A stretch of 30,197 bases of DNA from Candidatus Pacearchaeota archaeon (GCA_016176815.1 JACOWL010000001.1:1-30197), one strand, 5' to 3'; counted from the first letter of the stretch, positions 20,697 through 29,057 are shown. Translations and numbers: made by a program. Notes: generated by a model not told the origin, from the letters alone.

Positions 20697-22025
20697 TTAT
20701 ATTTTAATAACTTCAATCTCTAAATTTCTTTTTAGACAATCTAAAAATTCCTGCTCTTTTTCTCTGTCAATTATTCCTCCGGCGGCAAATTCATGCCCTC
20801 CGACTTCTCCGCCAATCAGCGTTATAATTCTGCTAAGAATTTCCCTGACATTTCTTCCTTTATTTCCAACATTTCTTGCGGAAATTTTTATTTTCTTTTC
20901 AGTTTCATCCAGGGCTAAAGCGACTATTATTGTTTCTTCTTTGTAAATTGATGAACTTGAAATGATACTTGCAATAGTTCCAATCATTGTATCTTTTATT
21001 TTGTTTTTGGCATTTATTACTACAAAATTTTCTCCCTGGATTTTTTCCGCTTTTTTAATAAAATTTAAACCAGAAATTAATTCTTGTTTGTATTTTGAAT
21101 ATATTGTTTCCACCTCTTTTTTTGCTGAGGGGATCTCCATGCAAAATTGCATTGCAATTTCACTCTGGCCGGACCTTGAGCAGGCATTTATTTTTGCGCT
21201 TATTTCCCGTGTATCTTCAAGCTGATTGTATAATTTTACTAAAAAAATGTCTCCAATAATTTTTTTATTCGCAGGTTGGGGATTTCTTAACATTATCGAG
21301 GTCGTTATCGCTTCCATTTCTTTTTCATTTAATTCAAGCAAACTTTTGTATTTTCCTTTTATTGGATTTAAATTCGCCTCCCTTAATAATTCTATTACTC
21401 CGATAGTGTCGCCAGTGACTCCCGGAATGTACGGATTTGATGAGAATTCAAGGACTCTGTTTAATGGTCTTGTAGCAGGATAAATTAACAGCCCTTTTTT
21501 TCTTTTTATTTCTGAATCTTCTAAAATATCAAATTTTTCAATTTCTCTTTCTAATCTGTCGCCAACCATTCCAATAATTCCGAGTTTTGCGAATTTTTTA
21601 TTTTTTGGGTGAAGTTCTTTGGAAAATAAATAAGTTAATCCGGAGCTGCTTATTTTCTGTTTTTCATGCAGCTGGGGATTTATTATATTTACGTCTTCCG
21701 GAATTTTTTGCGCAATTTCATGGTGGTCTATTATAAAAACTTCCTTTAAATCTGATTCCCTGATGTAATCTAAACTCCCGGAAGCAAGATCTAAAAAAAG
21801 AATTATTTTATTTTTTTGAAGATTTTTTATAAAGTTTTGGTCTAAGTTTTTAACAATTTTTAGATTAAATCTTCTGTCAAGCCCTTTTAATGCCTGAATT
21901 ATTATCGCAGCAGAGGTTATTCCGTCCGTGTCAAAATGACTTATAATCTGGATTTCTTTGTCTTTTGTTTTTTCTAAAAAGATTGAAGCCACCTCTTTTA
22001 TTTTTAATTCTAAATTATTTATCAT
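20697..22025 (-). CDS. Archaeal RecJ-like DHH nuclease (GAN type)
   Basis: From ATG 22025 the protein has 442 residues. DHH motifs are SHFDTDG (29-35), LFLDLASGS (76-84) and IIDHHE (98-103), then LGIIGMVGDR and, at the C-terminus, GGEVGGHEFAAGG (DHHA1-type GGHxxAAGG). Archaeal members include the GINS-associated 5'-3' exonuclease and Cdc45-like proteins; with DHH and GGH intact it is probably an active nuclease. It sits 3' of an S15-like gene on the same strand, a conserved archaeal neighbourhood. The frame is open to an ATG at 22067, but those 14 codons lie in a dispersed repeat, so 22025 is preferred. Confidence 0.9.
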   Translation of the reverse strand: MINNLELKIKEVASIFLEKTKDKEIQIISHFDTDGITSAAIIIQALKGLDRRFNLKIVKNLDQNFIKNLQKNKIILFLDLASGSLDYIRESDLKEVFIIDHHEIAQKIPEDVNIINPQLHEKQKISSSGLTYLFSKELHPKNKKFAKLGIIGMVGDRLEREIEKFDILEDSEIKRKKGLLIYPATRPLNRVLEFSSNPYIPGVTGDTIGVIELLREANLNPIKGKYKSLLELNEKEMEAITTSIMLRNPQPANKKIIGDIFLVKLYNQLEDTREISAKINACSRSGQSEIAMQFCMEIPSAKKEVETIYSKYKQELISGLNFIKKAEKIQGENFVVINAKNKIKDTMIGTIASIISSSSIYKEETIIVALALDETEKKIKISARNVGNKGRNVREILSRIITLIGGEVGGHEFAAGGIIDREKEQEFLDCLKRNLEIEVIKI

Positions 22026-22033
22026 AGGTTTAT

Positions 22034-22091
22034 CTTTAACTCGACCACGCTTGGGCGAGTTTGTCAAAAAACTTCTTGTTTTTTGTTCCCG
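22034..22091 (-). repeat. Two-hairpin repeat, copy B3
   Basis: Read on the minus strand, hairpin 1 is CAAAAAAC (22078-22085) with GTTTTTTG (22065-22072) and hairpin 2 is AACTCG (22056-22061) with CGAGTT (22038-22043). It fills the gap between the S15-like stop and the RecJ-like start. Confidence 0.8.
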
Positions 22092-22110
22092 TTTTTGTTA
22101 AAAAAGTTAA

Positions 22111-22491
22111 TTACTGGGCTATTTGATTATATCCTTTTATTCGTCTTATCTGTGAAAAGATTCTGCTCTTTTCATTCAACGCCCTTTTATCCTGCTTATT
22201 TTTTTCTAAATGTTTTTCTATTTTTTTGAATTTTTCTTCTATATTCTTTAAATCCGGAGAGATATATAAATTGTTTTCTTTTAGAATTTTAGAAATTTTT
22301 TTATCATGCTCTTTTGGATGAATTTTTTGTTTTCTTAATTCTTCTCCAATTTTTTCAGCAGTTAATTCTTTTTTAGCGAGGTCAAGGACCATTTTTTCAA
22401 ATTCTTTTTGCGTTATTTTTTCTTTATTCTCTGCTTCAACTTTGTTGTTGTCGTCAGCTGCAGATGCTTCAGCTGATTTTTTTTTAGGCAT
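22111..22491 (-). CDS. S15-like (uS15) ribosomal protein, divergent
   Basis: The 126 residues begin with a low-complexity stretch (SAEASAADDNNKVEAENKE). The following part keeps archaeal uS15 features: MVLDLAKKELTAEKIGEELR, matching the LAKxGxSPSxIGxxLRD segment, IHPKEHDKKISKILKENNLY, and FKKIEKHLEKNKQDKRALNE followed by IRRIKGYNQ, matching the LRKHLExNxxDxxNKRxL...IRRLxxYY helices. The C-terminus is shorter than usual, so it lacks the GKLPxxWxY tail. uS15 binds 16S rRNA in the small subunit. The gene pairs with the RecJ-like nuclease, a linkage known in archaea. The assignment rests on pattern and context. Confidence 0.75.
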   Translation of the reverse strand: MPKKKSAEASAADDNNKVEAENKEKITQKEFEKMVLDLAKKELTAEKIGEELRKQKIHPKEHDKKISKILKENNLYISPDLKNIEEKFKKIEKHLEKNKQDKRALNEKSRIFSQIRRIKGYNQIAQ

Positions 22492-22582
22492 AAAGTGTCA
22501 TAAACGAAGTTATTTTTAAAGGTTGTTGTTTTTTTAAAAGTAGTTATAAAAATAATGATAAAATTAACTTACGATTAAAAAA

Positions 22583-22592
22583 CTATTTAAAT
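22583..22592 (+). promoter_or_regulatory. TATA box of the MinD/ParA gene
   Basis: CTATTTAAAT lies 25 nt (centre to ATG) before 22613. The neighbouring S15-like gene is transcribed divergently from the same gap. Confidence 0.65.
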
Positions 22593-22612
22593 GAAAAAAT
22601 CCTTGACTTAGT

Positions 22613-23410
22613 ATGGGGAAAAGCATCGGGGTGATTAGTTTAAAAGGCGGCGTTGGAAAAACTTCTGTTGTTGCTTCTCTGGGGTCTGCAATCGCAGGTT
22701 TTGACAAGAAAGTTCTTTTAGTTGACGGCAATCTTTCTGCGCCAAATTTGGGAATTCATTTTAGAATTATTGATCCTGAAATGAGCCTGCACCACGTATT
22801 AAACAGGGAAATTAATGCTAAAGATGCAGTTCATAGTTTAGAAAACGTAGATATTCTTCCTGCATCTGTTTTTACAGACAGGCAAGTTAATCCCTTAAAA
22901 TTAAAAGACAGGATGGATTATCTGAAGAAGAAATATGATTATATTTTTTATGATTCTTCCCCGTCGCTGAGCGATGAAACTTTGGGAGTGATGCTGGCTT
23001 CCGATATTTTGTTTGTTGTTTCAACTCCAGATCATCCGACTTTAAGCACGACTTTGAAAGCAATTAAATCCGCTAAAGAAAGAGGGGTTCCGATTCAAGG
23101 GATAATAATTAATAAAGTTCACAATAAAAAATTTGAAATCCCTTTGGAGCATATTGAAGAAACCCTTGAAATTCCTGTCGTTGCAGTTATCCCGTATGAT
23201 ATTAATATTTTAGAAGCTCTTTCAAAATTTGTTCCAAGTGTTGAGCGCCATCCAAAATCTGAAGCAAGTGAGGAATACAGAAAATTAGCCGCTGCTTTAG
23301 TCGGAGAAGAATATAAACCTCCAAGATTAAGGAGTTTTTTTAGATGGAGAGATCCTCCAAAACAAGATATTAATAGATTAGTTTTGTATCAGAATGTTTT
23401 TGGGGATTAA
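22613..23410 (+). CDS. MinD/ParA-family P-loop ATPase
   Basis: The 265-residue protein has the deviant Walker A KGGVGKT (11-17), followed by VLLVDGNLSAPNLGIHF (switch region), DYIFYDSSPSLSDET (Walker B), FVVSTPDHPTLSTTLKAI and GIIINKVHNKKFEI. Members position protein complexes at the membrane or chromosome in an ATP-dependent dimer cycle. The C-terminus is basic and aromatic (RLRSFFRWRDPPKQ), unlike the canonical MinD amphipathic helix, and may mediate membrane or DNA contact (inference). There is no MinE or ParB partner nearby. Confidence 0.9.
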   Translation: MGKSIGVISLKGGVGKTSVVASLGSAIAGFDKKVLLVDGNLSAPNLGIHFRIIDPEMSLHHVLNREINAKDAVHSLENVDILPASVFTDRQVNPLKLKDRMDYLKKKYDYIFYDSSPSLSDETLGVMLASDILFVVSTPDHPTLSTTLKAIKSAKERGVPIQGIIINKVHNKKFEIPLEHIEETLEIPVVAVIPYDINILEALSKFVPSVERHPKSEASEEYRKLAAALVGEEYKPPRLRSFFRWRDPPKQDINRLVLYQNVFGD

Positions 23411-23468
23411 CCTTAATATTTTTAAAAATTATTGCAATTCACAACTTTTATAAAATTTCTTGATATAA

Positions 23469-23541
23469 TAGCCCCACCAGGATTCGAACCTGGGTCACAA
23501 GCTTCAAAGGCTCGTATACTTGACCGCTATACTATGGGGCT
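23469..23541 (-). tRNA. tRNA-Gln (anticodon TTG)
   Basis: The minus strand folds fully: acceptor AGCCCCA/TGGGGCT, D stem with AGCGGTC loop, anticodon stem CGAGC/GCTTG around CTTTGAA (anticodon TTG), and T stem CCAGG/CCTGG with TTCGAAT. The discriminator is A, no CCA is encoded and there is no intron. Confidence 0.95.
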
Positions 23542-23634
23542 TTATTTATTATTTAATAATAAAACTTTTATTTTTAAAACCTCTTAAATTTGGCTTTTCA
23601 TAAACTTTAAATATGCTTAAGTCTTAAAATCTGT

Positions 23635-23991
23635 ATGGTAAAAAAAGCGTCTTCAAAAAAGAAGGTTATTAAAAAGAGTTCTTCTAAAACTAAATTAAAA
23701 AAAGTTGAAAAAAAAGAAATCTCTCAAACTCAAAAACCAAAAATAAAAGGAAAATTGCTTGGAGAAGTTTCAAATTATTTTGAGCATGTAGGCGTTGCAG
23801 CAATTAAATTAAACGCGGAATTAAAGACAGGCGATAAGATACGGGTTGTTGGCGGAGAGGTGGATTTTGAGCAAGAAATTAAAAGTATGCAAATTCAACA
23901 CGAAGTTGTTCAAAAAGCAAAAAAAGGAGATGAAATTGGGATTAAAATTAAGGAAAAAGTTAGAAAAGGTTATAAAATTTTTAAAATCTAA
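23635..23991 (+). CDS. EF-Tu domain 2-like beta-barrel protein with lysine-rich N-terminus
   Basis: Of 118 residues, the first 37 are a Lys/Ser-rich tail (KKASSKKKVIKKSSSKTKLK). The rest, GKLLGEVSNYFEHVGVAAIK, GDKIRVVG, QEIKSMQIQHEVV and GDEIGIKIKEKVRKGYKIFK, matches the translation-factor domain 2 barrel, like the stand-alone translation elongation factor-like proteins of archaea and the C-terminal barrel of U32-type proteins. The tail suggests binding to RNA or the ribosome. ACTTTAAATATG about 25 nt upstream supports a leaderless start. Confidence 0.8.
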   Translation: MVKKASSKKKVIKKSSSKTKLKKVEKKEISQTQKPKIKGKLLGEVSNYFEHVGVAAIKLNAELKTGDKIRVVGGEVDFEQEIKSMQIQHEVVQKAKKGDEIGIKIKEKVRKGYKIFKI

Positions 23992-24058
23992 CTATGTTTT
24001 TTAGTGCACAAATCTTTAAAACACTAAAAATCTTTAATTCACTATCAAATTATTTAAA

Positions 24059-24199
24059 ATGTCAACCGAATGTCCAAAATGCAAAGGAACAAGGAGAATT
24101 AGTAAAAATGGAACAATACAACCTTGTTGGGATTGTCTTAACAGCGGCGAGATGGATCAGCATTCTAAGGATTTAAAAGAGTCTAAGATAAAAATTTAA
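24059..24199 (+). CDS. Tiny zinc-ribbon protein, 46 residues
   Basis: ATG 24059 opens a 46-codon frame that starts STECPKCKGTRRISKNGTIQ, has PCWDC near 22-26, and ends in a charged tail KDLKESKIKI. The spacing CPKCKGTRRISKNG...CWDC is like a half DnaJ-type or a small zinc ribbon. ATCTTTAATTC centred about 25 nt upstream agrees with other promoters here. It is short, so a coding origin rests on the paired Cys motifs and the promoter spacing. A different-frame ORF on the same strand covers the locus but has no such features. Confidence 0.65.
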   Translation: MSTECPKCKGTRRISKNGTIQPCWDCLNSGEMDQHSKDLKESKIKI

Positions 24200-24264
24200 G
24201 AGATTTTTTGAAATATACTTTATAACAGAGAAATTGTTAAAAAGGAATTTTTATTTTGGTTTTT

Positions 24265-24936
24265 ATGACTTGGGTAAAAAAAGCTGATTTAGATTTTGTT
24301 GATTCTAAAATTATAAAGGATGATTTTATCGTTGCGCAAGGATCTACTATGGCTTACTCCTTTTTATCTAAAGACGAAAAAGAAAATTCTTTTAAAAAAA
24401 GTTTATGGGCACCAATATTTTATATTTTTAAAGTGCATAAAAATCACCCCCTGAAAGTTTTGTTAAATGAAGGAAATTTACGCATTTGGTCATTGAGTGA
24501 CATTAATTCTTCTAGAAAAGAGTATAGATTTCCAATGGAAGTTTATAAAGATAAATTAAATCATGATTTAGCAACTTTTATGATGGTTCCGTATGATGTA
24601 ACTAATTCTGGATGGAAAAAATATGAAATTCCCAATGGATTTGTTTCTATTGATGGTAAAAAAAGCGACGCTTCTTTGCTATATGCTGGCTACAACACAA
24701 GTTTACATTCTCAAGATGCACTAATTGTTTCACAAGTTATGCATTCTCAAGTTTTGAGTCATTTAGATCATTGGATGTATGAAGGAAGAAAAATTATTTC
24801 CCATGAAAAAACATTTAATCAAAAATTAGAAGGGAGAGTTGAGATTCCTTTGGAAATAGGAAAAAATCTTTTTTCAGAAATTGCAAAAACTCTTGAAGAG
24901 AGATATAAAACAAAATTAACTTTTAGAAGAAATTAA
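24265..24936 (+). CDS. Hypothetical protein, about 223 residues
   Basis: I do not recognise the family. From ATG 24265 it begins MTWVKKADLDFVDSKIIKDD; a TTG 9 nt upstream (24256), placed after AAGGA, is an alternative start. The sequence is soluble, with aromatic-rich segments (APIFYIFKVHKNH, LRIWSLSDI), several His residues (HSQDALIVSQVMHSQVLSHL then DHWMYEGRK) and a basic C-terminus. Its stop codon shares bases with the stop of the convergent Bud32 gene at 24933-24936 (TTAA). There is no obvious operon partner. Confidence 0.65.
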   Translation: MTWVKKADLDFVDSKIIKDDFIVAQGSTMAYSFLSKDEKENSFKKSLWAPIFYIFKVHKNHPLKVLLNEGNLRIWSLSDINSSRKEYRFPMEVYKDKLNHDLATFMMVPYDVTNSGWKKYEIPNGFVSIDGKKSDASLLYAGYNTSLHSQDALIVSQVMHSQVLSHLDHWMYEGRKIISHEKTFNQKLEGRVEIPLEIGKNLFSEIAKTLEERYKTKLTFRRN

Positions 24937-25553
24937 TGTCTGTACCTTCTCCTCTTTTCAACCGATTTTATTCTTTCAAATATTTTTTCAGATTCTTTTT
25001 CACCTAAAATGTTTTTATATTGATTCAAAGTTTCTTTTGTTAAAATTTCATAATTTTGGAAATGTTTTGCTTCAAGAGCGTGTTTAAGTAAATGCAAATC
25101 AACCGCTTTGTCTTCTATTTTTCTGCTGATAAATCCAAGACCGAAATCTATGAAATAAATTTTATCTTTAACCAAAATCATATTAGAAGTTGTTAAATCT
25201 CCGTGAATAATATTTTCTTTGTGAAGTTTTGCAATAGAGCTTCCGATTTCTCTGCAGATTTCTTTTTGTTTTTCTAAAGAAAATTTGTTGAGATTTTCAG
25301 AAAGTTTTTTTCCTTTTATAAAAGGCATAGGTATTTGATAGATATTTGCTTTATGAGTTGGTGTTGGGCAATTTATTATTTTTGATGCTTTAGTTAAAAG
25401 TTTTGTTTCTGATTTTGTTCTTCTTTTTCTTATTTGAGCATCTAAAATAGGATGCCTGTAAGATTTTGAAATTCTGTCTTTGATTATCAGGTTTTTTGAA
25501 CTATCAAAAAGAATTTTTGCTTCAGCTCCCTGTTGGATTAGTTTTAATTTCAT
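24933..25553 (-). CDS. Bud32/Kae1-associated small protein kinase
   Basis: The 206-residue protein starts KLIQQGAEAKILFDSSKNLI, with the Bud32-type GAEA loop, and has KDRISKSYRHPILD, the catalytic HGDLTTSN (117-124, Asp 119), and YFIDFGLG (133-140) as the metal-binding DFG. The C-terminal ERIKSVEKRRRYRH is typical. Bud32 is an atypical small kinase/ATPase of the KEOPS complex, which makes the t6A37 modification of tRNAs with Kae1. Kae1 is not in this window. The start overlaps the stop of the VKOR gene (ATGA), so the two are likely translationally coupled. Confidence 0.95.
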   Translation of the reverse strand: MKLKLIQQGAEAKILFDSSKNLIIKDRISKSYRHPILDAQIRKRRTKSETKLLTKASKIINCPTPTHKANIYQIPMPFIKGKKLSENLNKFSLEKQKEICREIGSSIAKLHKENIIHGDLTTSNMILVKDKIYFIDFGLGFISRKIEDKAVDLHLLKHALEAKHFQNYEILTKETLNQYKNILGEKESEKIFERIKSVEKRRRYRH

Positions 25554-25966
25554 TTTTTATTTTTTTTAATTTCTCCTAAAATCACCAATAAAAACGCGAG
25601 AATCATTAAGCCGTCAATAATTAAACAATATTTGCAAAAAGTTTTAAGAATAAATATCTGCAAGAAAATAAAATAAAGCGCAATAATAAATCCAAGAATT
25701 ACTGCAGAATCTATTAACAGCTGTTTGTTCTTTATTGGTTTTTGCATTTGAGAAAAAGTGAGTATAGATAGCATTGCAAAAATAAATATCCCATAAATAG
25801 AATTGTTTATTCCAAAAAAAGAGGCATATTTTGAATTTTGAACAGCATTGCAGCCGCCTTTTTCATCAATTCCGCAAAAATTAGAATTTCCGTGATTAGT
25901 AGAGAGAATTATTATTGAACTTATTAGAGAGACAAGGAAGATGATTAAAAGGATTTTGTTTTTCAT
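25550..25966 (-). CDS. VKOR-family thiol oxidoreductase
   Basis: This 138-residue membrane protein has the VKOR fingerprint: two loop cysteines C31 and C39 (CGIDEKGGC), the conserved Ser in NNSIYG (56), and the active-site CKYC (111-114) in a TM helix, with four to five hydrophobic segments. VKOR homologues oxidise quinone-linked thiols to form disulphides in exported proteins, usually working with a thioredoxin-like partner, which is not fused here. It lies 4 bp after the SRP54 gene and overlaps Bud32. Confidence 0.92.
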   Translation of the reverse strand: MKNKILLIIFLVSLISSIIILSTNHGNSNFCGIDEKGGCNAVQNSKYASFFGINNSIYGIFIFAMLSILTFSQMQKPIKNKQLLIDSAVILGFIIALYFIFLQIFILKTFCKYCLIIDGLMILAFLLVILGEIKKNKK

Positions 25967-25970
25967 TTCC

Positions 25971-27344
25971 TCAAAACCTCATCATTTTTTTCTTTCCAAA
26001 TTTCTTTGCGAATTTCATAAGTTGTTTTTGGCTCATTCCTTTTGACATATCAAAATTATCCATTCCGCCTTTTAGCATTTCTTTAAGCATTTTATATTGT
26101 TTTAATAACGCCCGAACATCCGAATTATTCACTCCTGCCCCCTGCGCAACTCTTGCAACGCGCGAGTTTTCTTTCTCAAATATTTCAGGAGTTTCTTTTT
26201 CTTCTTTAGTCATTGATTTTATTATGTGCTGCCATTTTGAAATTTTATTTTCTTGTTTTTCAAGAGTTCCTTCAGGAATTTTTGCTTTTCCAAGCCCCGG
26301 GATTAAGGATTTTATTTTTTCAAAACCCCCAATGCTGGACATTGATTTAGACTGCTCAACGACATCATCAAGAGTTAATTTTCCTTCAATTAAATTTTTT
26401 TGAATCTGCTCTTGTTTCTTTTCATCTGTCACCGATTTTATTTTTTCAATTAATGCAGACAAATCCCCCATTCCAAGAAGACGGGATAAAAAAGATTCCG
26501 GATTGAAAATTTCAATATCATTAATTTTTTCGCCGGCGGTTATAAAGTAAACCCCTGCTTTTGTTTCAGCGCAGGCGGTTAAAGCTCCACCGCCTTTTGC
26601 AGTTGAATCCATTCTTGTTATTATGACTCCGGAAATATTCAGCGCTTCTTTAAATTCCTGAGCCTGTTTTTTTGCCGCCTGTCCGATATCTGCAGGCATT
26701 ATTAAAATTGTTTCTGTTGGTTTGATTTTTAAGTTTAATTCTTTAATTTCTTTAACTAATTCTTTATCTAAAGTATGCCGTCCAGCCGTGTCAATTAAAA
26801 CCAAATCATATTTTTTTAATTCTTCTTCGTATTTTTTCCAGGTTTTAACAGCGTCGGTTTCTTTTAAATCCACAAAAACATTTAGATTATTTCGTTCTCC
26901 TAACTGAATTAACTGCTCTTTTGCAGCCGGTCTGTGGACATCTAATCCGACTATTGCGGTTTTTTTTCCGCGCTTTGCAAACCAATTTGCAAGTTTTGCC
27001 GTTGTTGTTGTTTTGCCTGCGCCGTATAAACCCAGCAACATAATTCTATTTTGCTTTGAAGATGATAATTCTAATTTTTTTTCTTCTCCAATAATTTCAA
27101 TAAGCTGTTCGTGAAGAACTTTTATTAAATGCTCTTTTTTTTCAAGCCCTTTTATTCTTTCATCAAATGCGGCTTTTTTTATTTTATCTGAAAGCTCTTT
27201 AACGAGGACGATGTTTACATCTGCTTCAATTAATGCTCTTTGCAAATCTCTTATTATGCTGTCAACTAAATTTTTGTCAAGAAAAATAGCATTCGCTATC
27301 TTGTCTGTTGTTTTTTTTAATATTTCTCCAAGTTTTTCTAACAT
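25971..27344 (-). CDS. srp54: Signal recognition particle protein SRP54 (Ffh)
   Basis: The 457-residue GTPase has an N domain (1-95), then Walker A GLYGAGKTT (105-113), DVHRPAAKEQL, LVLIDTAGRH, ITRMDSTAKGGGALT and a G domain followed by the Met-rich M domain. The M domain holds SKSMSSIGGFEKIKSLIPG, GAGVNNSDVRALLKQYKML and the basic C-terminus KKFGKKKMMRF. It binds signal peptides and SRP RNA and targets ribosomes to FtsY and Sec. It starts the operon SRP54-VKOR-Bud32, linking targeting to membrane oxidative folding. Confidence 0.97.
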   Translation of the reverse strand: MLEKLGEILKKTTDKIANAIFLDKNLVDSIIRDLQRALIEADVNIVLVKELSDKIKKAAFDERIKGLEKKEHLIKVLHEQLIEIIGEEKKLELSSSKQNRIMLLGLYGAGKTTTTAKLANWFAKRGKKTAIVGLDVHRPAAKEQLIQLGERNNLNVFVDLKETDAVKTWKKYEEELKKYDLVLIDTAGRHTLDKELVKEIKELNLKIKPTETILIMPADIGQAAKKQAQEFKEALNISGVIITRMDSTAKGGGALTACAETKAGVYFITAGEKINDIEIFNPESFLSRLLGMGDLSALIEKIKSVTDEKKQEQIQKNLIEGKLTLDDVVEQSKSMSSIGGFEKIKSLIPGLGKAKIPEGTLEKQENKISKWQHIIKSMTKEEKETPEIFEKENSRVARVAQGAGVNNSDVRALLKQYKMLKEMLKGGMDNFDMSKGMSQKQLMKFAKKFGKKKMMRF

Positions 27345-27388
27345 TATTTAATAAGAAAGAAAGAGATTAAGAAGTTTTTGGTTGGGGA

Positions 27389-27688
27389 TTATTTTGGATA
27401 CAGAATTTTGTAGGGGGTTTTCATATAGAAAAAAAATATTCCGGGTTCATTTTCTAAATCATATTTTATTATCTCTGCTTTTTCTGGAACATATACAAAT
27501 CCTTTTTTTTCTAAACATTGCAAGTTTATTATTGAATCGTCTTTTTTATCAGTTGTAACCTTTAAGTAATTTTTCCCTTTTTCTCTATCTATATTTCTTA
27601 TTGTATCTTCAGGTAATTTTTCTATAGCTTTTTTTATTCTTTCTATATCTTCTATGTTTCCTTCAGTGATTATTCCTTCTAATTTCAT
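27389..27688 (-). CDS. Hypothetical protein, 99 residues
   Basis: I do not recognise a family. It starts MKLEGIITEGNIEDIERIKK, with a second part YLKVTTDKKDDSIINLQCLEKK and GFVYVPEKAEIIKYDLE, and ends FFFYMKTPYKILYPK. It is soluble and mixed alpha/beta with no motif. It sits between FtsY and SRP54 on the same strand, 45 bp before SRP54, so it could be in a targeting-related transcription unit, but nothing in the protein itself shows that. Confidence 0.65.
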   Translation of the reverse strand: MKLEGIITEGNIEDIERIKKAIEKLPEDTIRNIDREKGKNYLKVTTDKKDDSIINLQCLEKKGFVYVPEKAEIIKYDLENEPGIFFFYMKTPYKILYPK

Positions 27689-27747
27689 ATTTTTCTATAA
27701 TTCTTTTCATTTAAAAATTAGATTGTGTTTTGAAATATATAATCTTT

Positions 27748-28941
27748 TTACAACCCCAATTTCTCTACAAATTTATTTTTGTCAAATTTTTCAAAATCCC
27801 CATACTCCTGCCCTGTTCCGAGAAAAAGAATTGGTTTTTTTGTTACATAACCGACGCTTAAAGCTGTTCCGCCTTTTTCATCAACATCCGCTTTTGTTAA
27901 AATAATTCCGTCAATACCAATTGATGAATCAAAACTTTTTACTTGTTCAACAGCGTCATTTCCAGTTATTGATTCTCCTATGAAAATTTTTAAATTTGGT
28001 TTGCAGACTTTTGAAATTTTTTCAATTTGCGCCATTAAATTTTTTGCAGTATGCATTCTCCCCGCGCTATCAATTAAAACGCAGTCAAGGTGTTTTTTTT
28101 CCGCGTATTTTATTGCGTCAAACCCGACTGAAGCGGGGTCGCTTTCATATTTATGGGCCACGACTTCTATTTTTAGTTTTTCGCCGTGTTTTTTAATTTG
28201 TTCTATTGACGCTGCCCGGAAAGTGTCTCCTGCAGCCAGAACACACGAGAAATTATTTTCTTTTAAAAAATAAGCCATTTTTGCAATTGTTGTTGTTTTC
28301 CCGCTTCCATTAATTCCGCAAAATAAAATTACATAGGGTTTTGAATGATTTTCTTTTCTAAACTTTTTAATTTGAGAAGGCGCATCAAATGGTTCTATAA
28401 GAATTTCTGAAAGAATATCTTTGAATGTTTTTTTTATTTCAGAGCTAATTTCTTTTTTTGAAATCTCTTTTCCGACAATTTTTTCTTTAAGCTCTTTAAT
28501 TATTTTTTCTGCAACTTCCAGAGCAACATTATTTTCCAAGAGAAGAGTTTCAAGCTCTTCAGCATACGCATCAAAATCCCTTTCGTAAATTTTTACTTTT
28601 GAAATTTTTGATAAAACTCTCTGGAAAAATCCTTTTTTTTGTTCTTCTTTTTCTTTTGACTTTTCTTCCTGTTTTATGTCTTCCCAAACTTTTTCGCCGA
28701 GCTCTCTTTCTTCAGGGATTTCTTCTCTTTTTTCGGCTTCTTTATATTCGTGCTCTTCAACCGGCTTAATTTCTTCCATAGTTTCATTAATTAACCCGCT
28801 GATCGTTTCTGTTTTTTCTAATGATGCTTTTGCAGGTTTTTCTTTAGTTTTACCCGTCTCTTCAGATTTTTCAATAGGTTCGGCTTTTTTTACCAGGCCA
28901 GTTGCCCAGTTTTTTAATTTTTCACGAAGTTTGCTAAACAT
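27748..28941 (-). CDS. ftsY: SRP receptor GTPase FtsY
   Basis: The 397-residue protein has a long charged N-terminal region (about 1-95, many Glu/Lys), the FtsY A region, followed by the NG domain: Walker A FCGINGSGKTTTIAK near 206-220, AAGDTFRAASIEQI, LIDSAGRMHTAKNL, ILTKADVDEKGGTALS, and the C-terminal LGTGQEYGDFEKFD. These are the SRP-type GTPase motifs of FtsY (GINGSGKT, DTFRAAA). It receives the SRP-ribosome complex at the membrane. The N-terminal basic/amphipathic start MFSKLREKLKNWATGLVKKA may contact lipids. Confidence 0.96.
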   Translation of the reverse strand: MFSKLREKLKNWATGLVKKAEPIEKSEETGKTKEKPAKASLEKTETISGLINETMEEIKPVEEHEYKEAEKREEIPEERELGEKVWEDIKQEEKSKEKEEQKKGFFQRVLSKISKVKIYERDFDAYAEELETLLLENNVALEVAEKIIKELKEKIVGKEISKKEISSEIKKTFKDILSEILIEPFDAPSQIKKFRKENHSKPYVILFCGINGSGKTTTIAKMAYFLKENNFSCVLAAGDTFRAASIEQIKKHGEKLKIEVVAHKYESDPASVGFDAIKYAEKKHLDCVLIDSAGRMHTAKNLMAQIEKISKVCKPNLKIFIGESITGNDAVEQVKSFDSSIGIDGIILTKADVDEKGGTALSVGYVTKKPILFLGTGQEYGDFEKFDKNKFVEKLGL

Positions 28942-28960
28942 GGTTTTAGAATTGTTTTTT

Positions 28961-28972
28961 AATTTATAATAT
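28961..28972 (-). promoter_or_regulatory. TATA box of ftsY
   Basis: On the minus strand ATTATAAATT is centred about 25 nt before the ftsY ATG at 28941. Confidence 0.65.
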
Positions 28973-29027
28973 TAACTGATTTAAATAAATTTTATGTAAT
29001 CCCTAATGCTTTTATTTTTCATAACCC

Positions 29028-29037
29028 TTATAAATAT
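29028..29037 (+). promoter_or_regulatory. TATA box of the broken phosphoglycerate mutase gene
   Basis: CTTATAAATA is centred 26 nt before ATG 29058 and is intact, although the gene behind it is not. Confidence 0.65.
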
Positions 29038-29057
29038 TGTTTCCTATTTTTATTGAA

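Noticed and set aside
23994..24176. 60-codon ORF before the hypothetical gene at 24265
   Set aside because: It covers the promoter region and the tiny zinc-ribbon gene in another frame, and shows no protein-like features.
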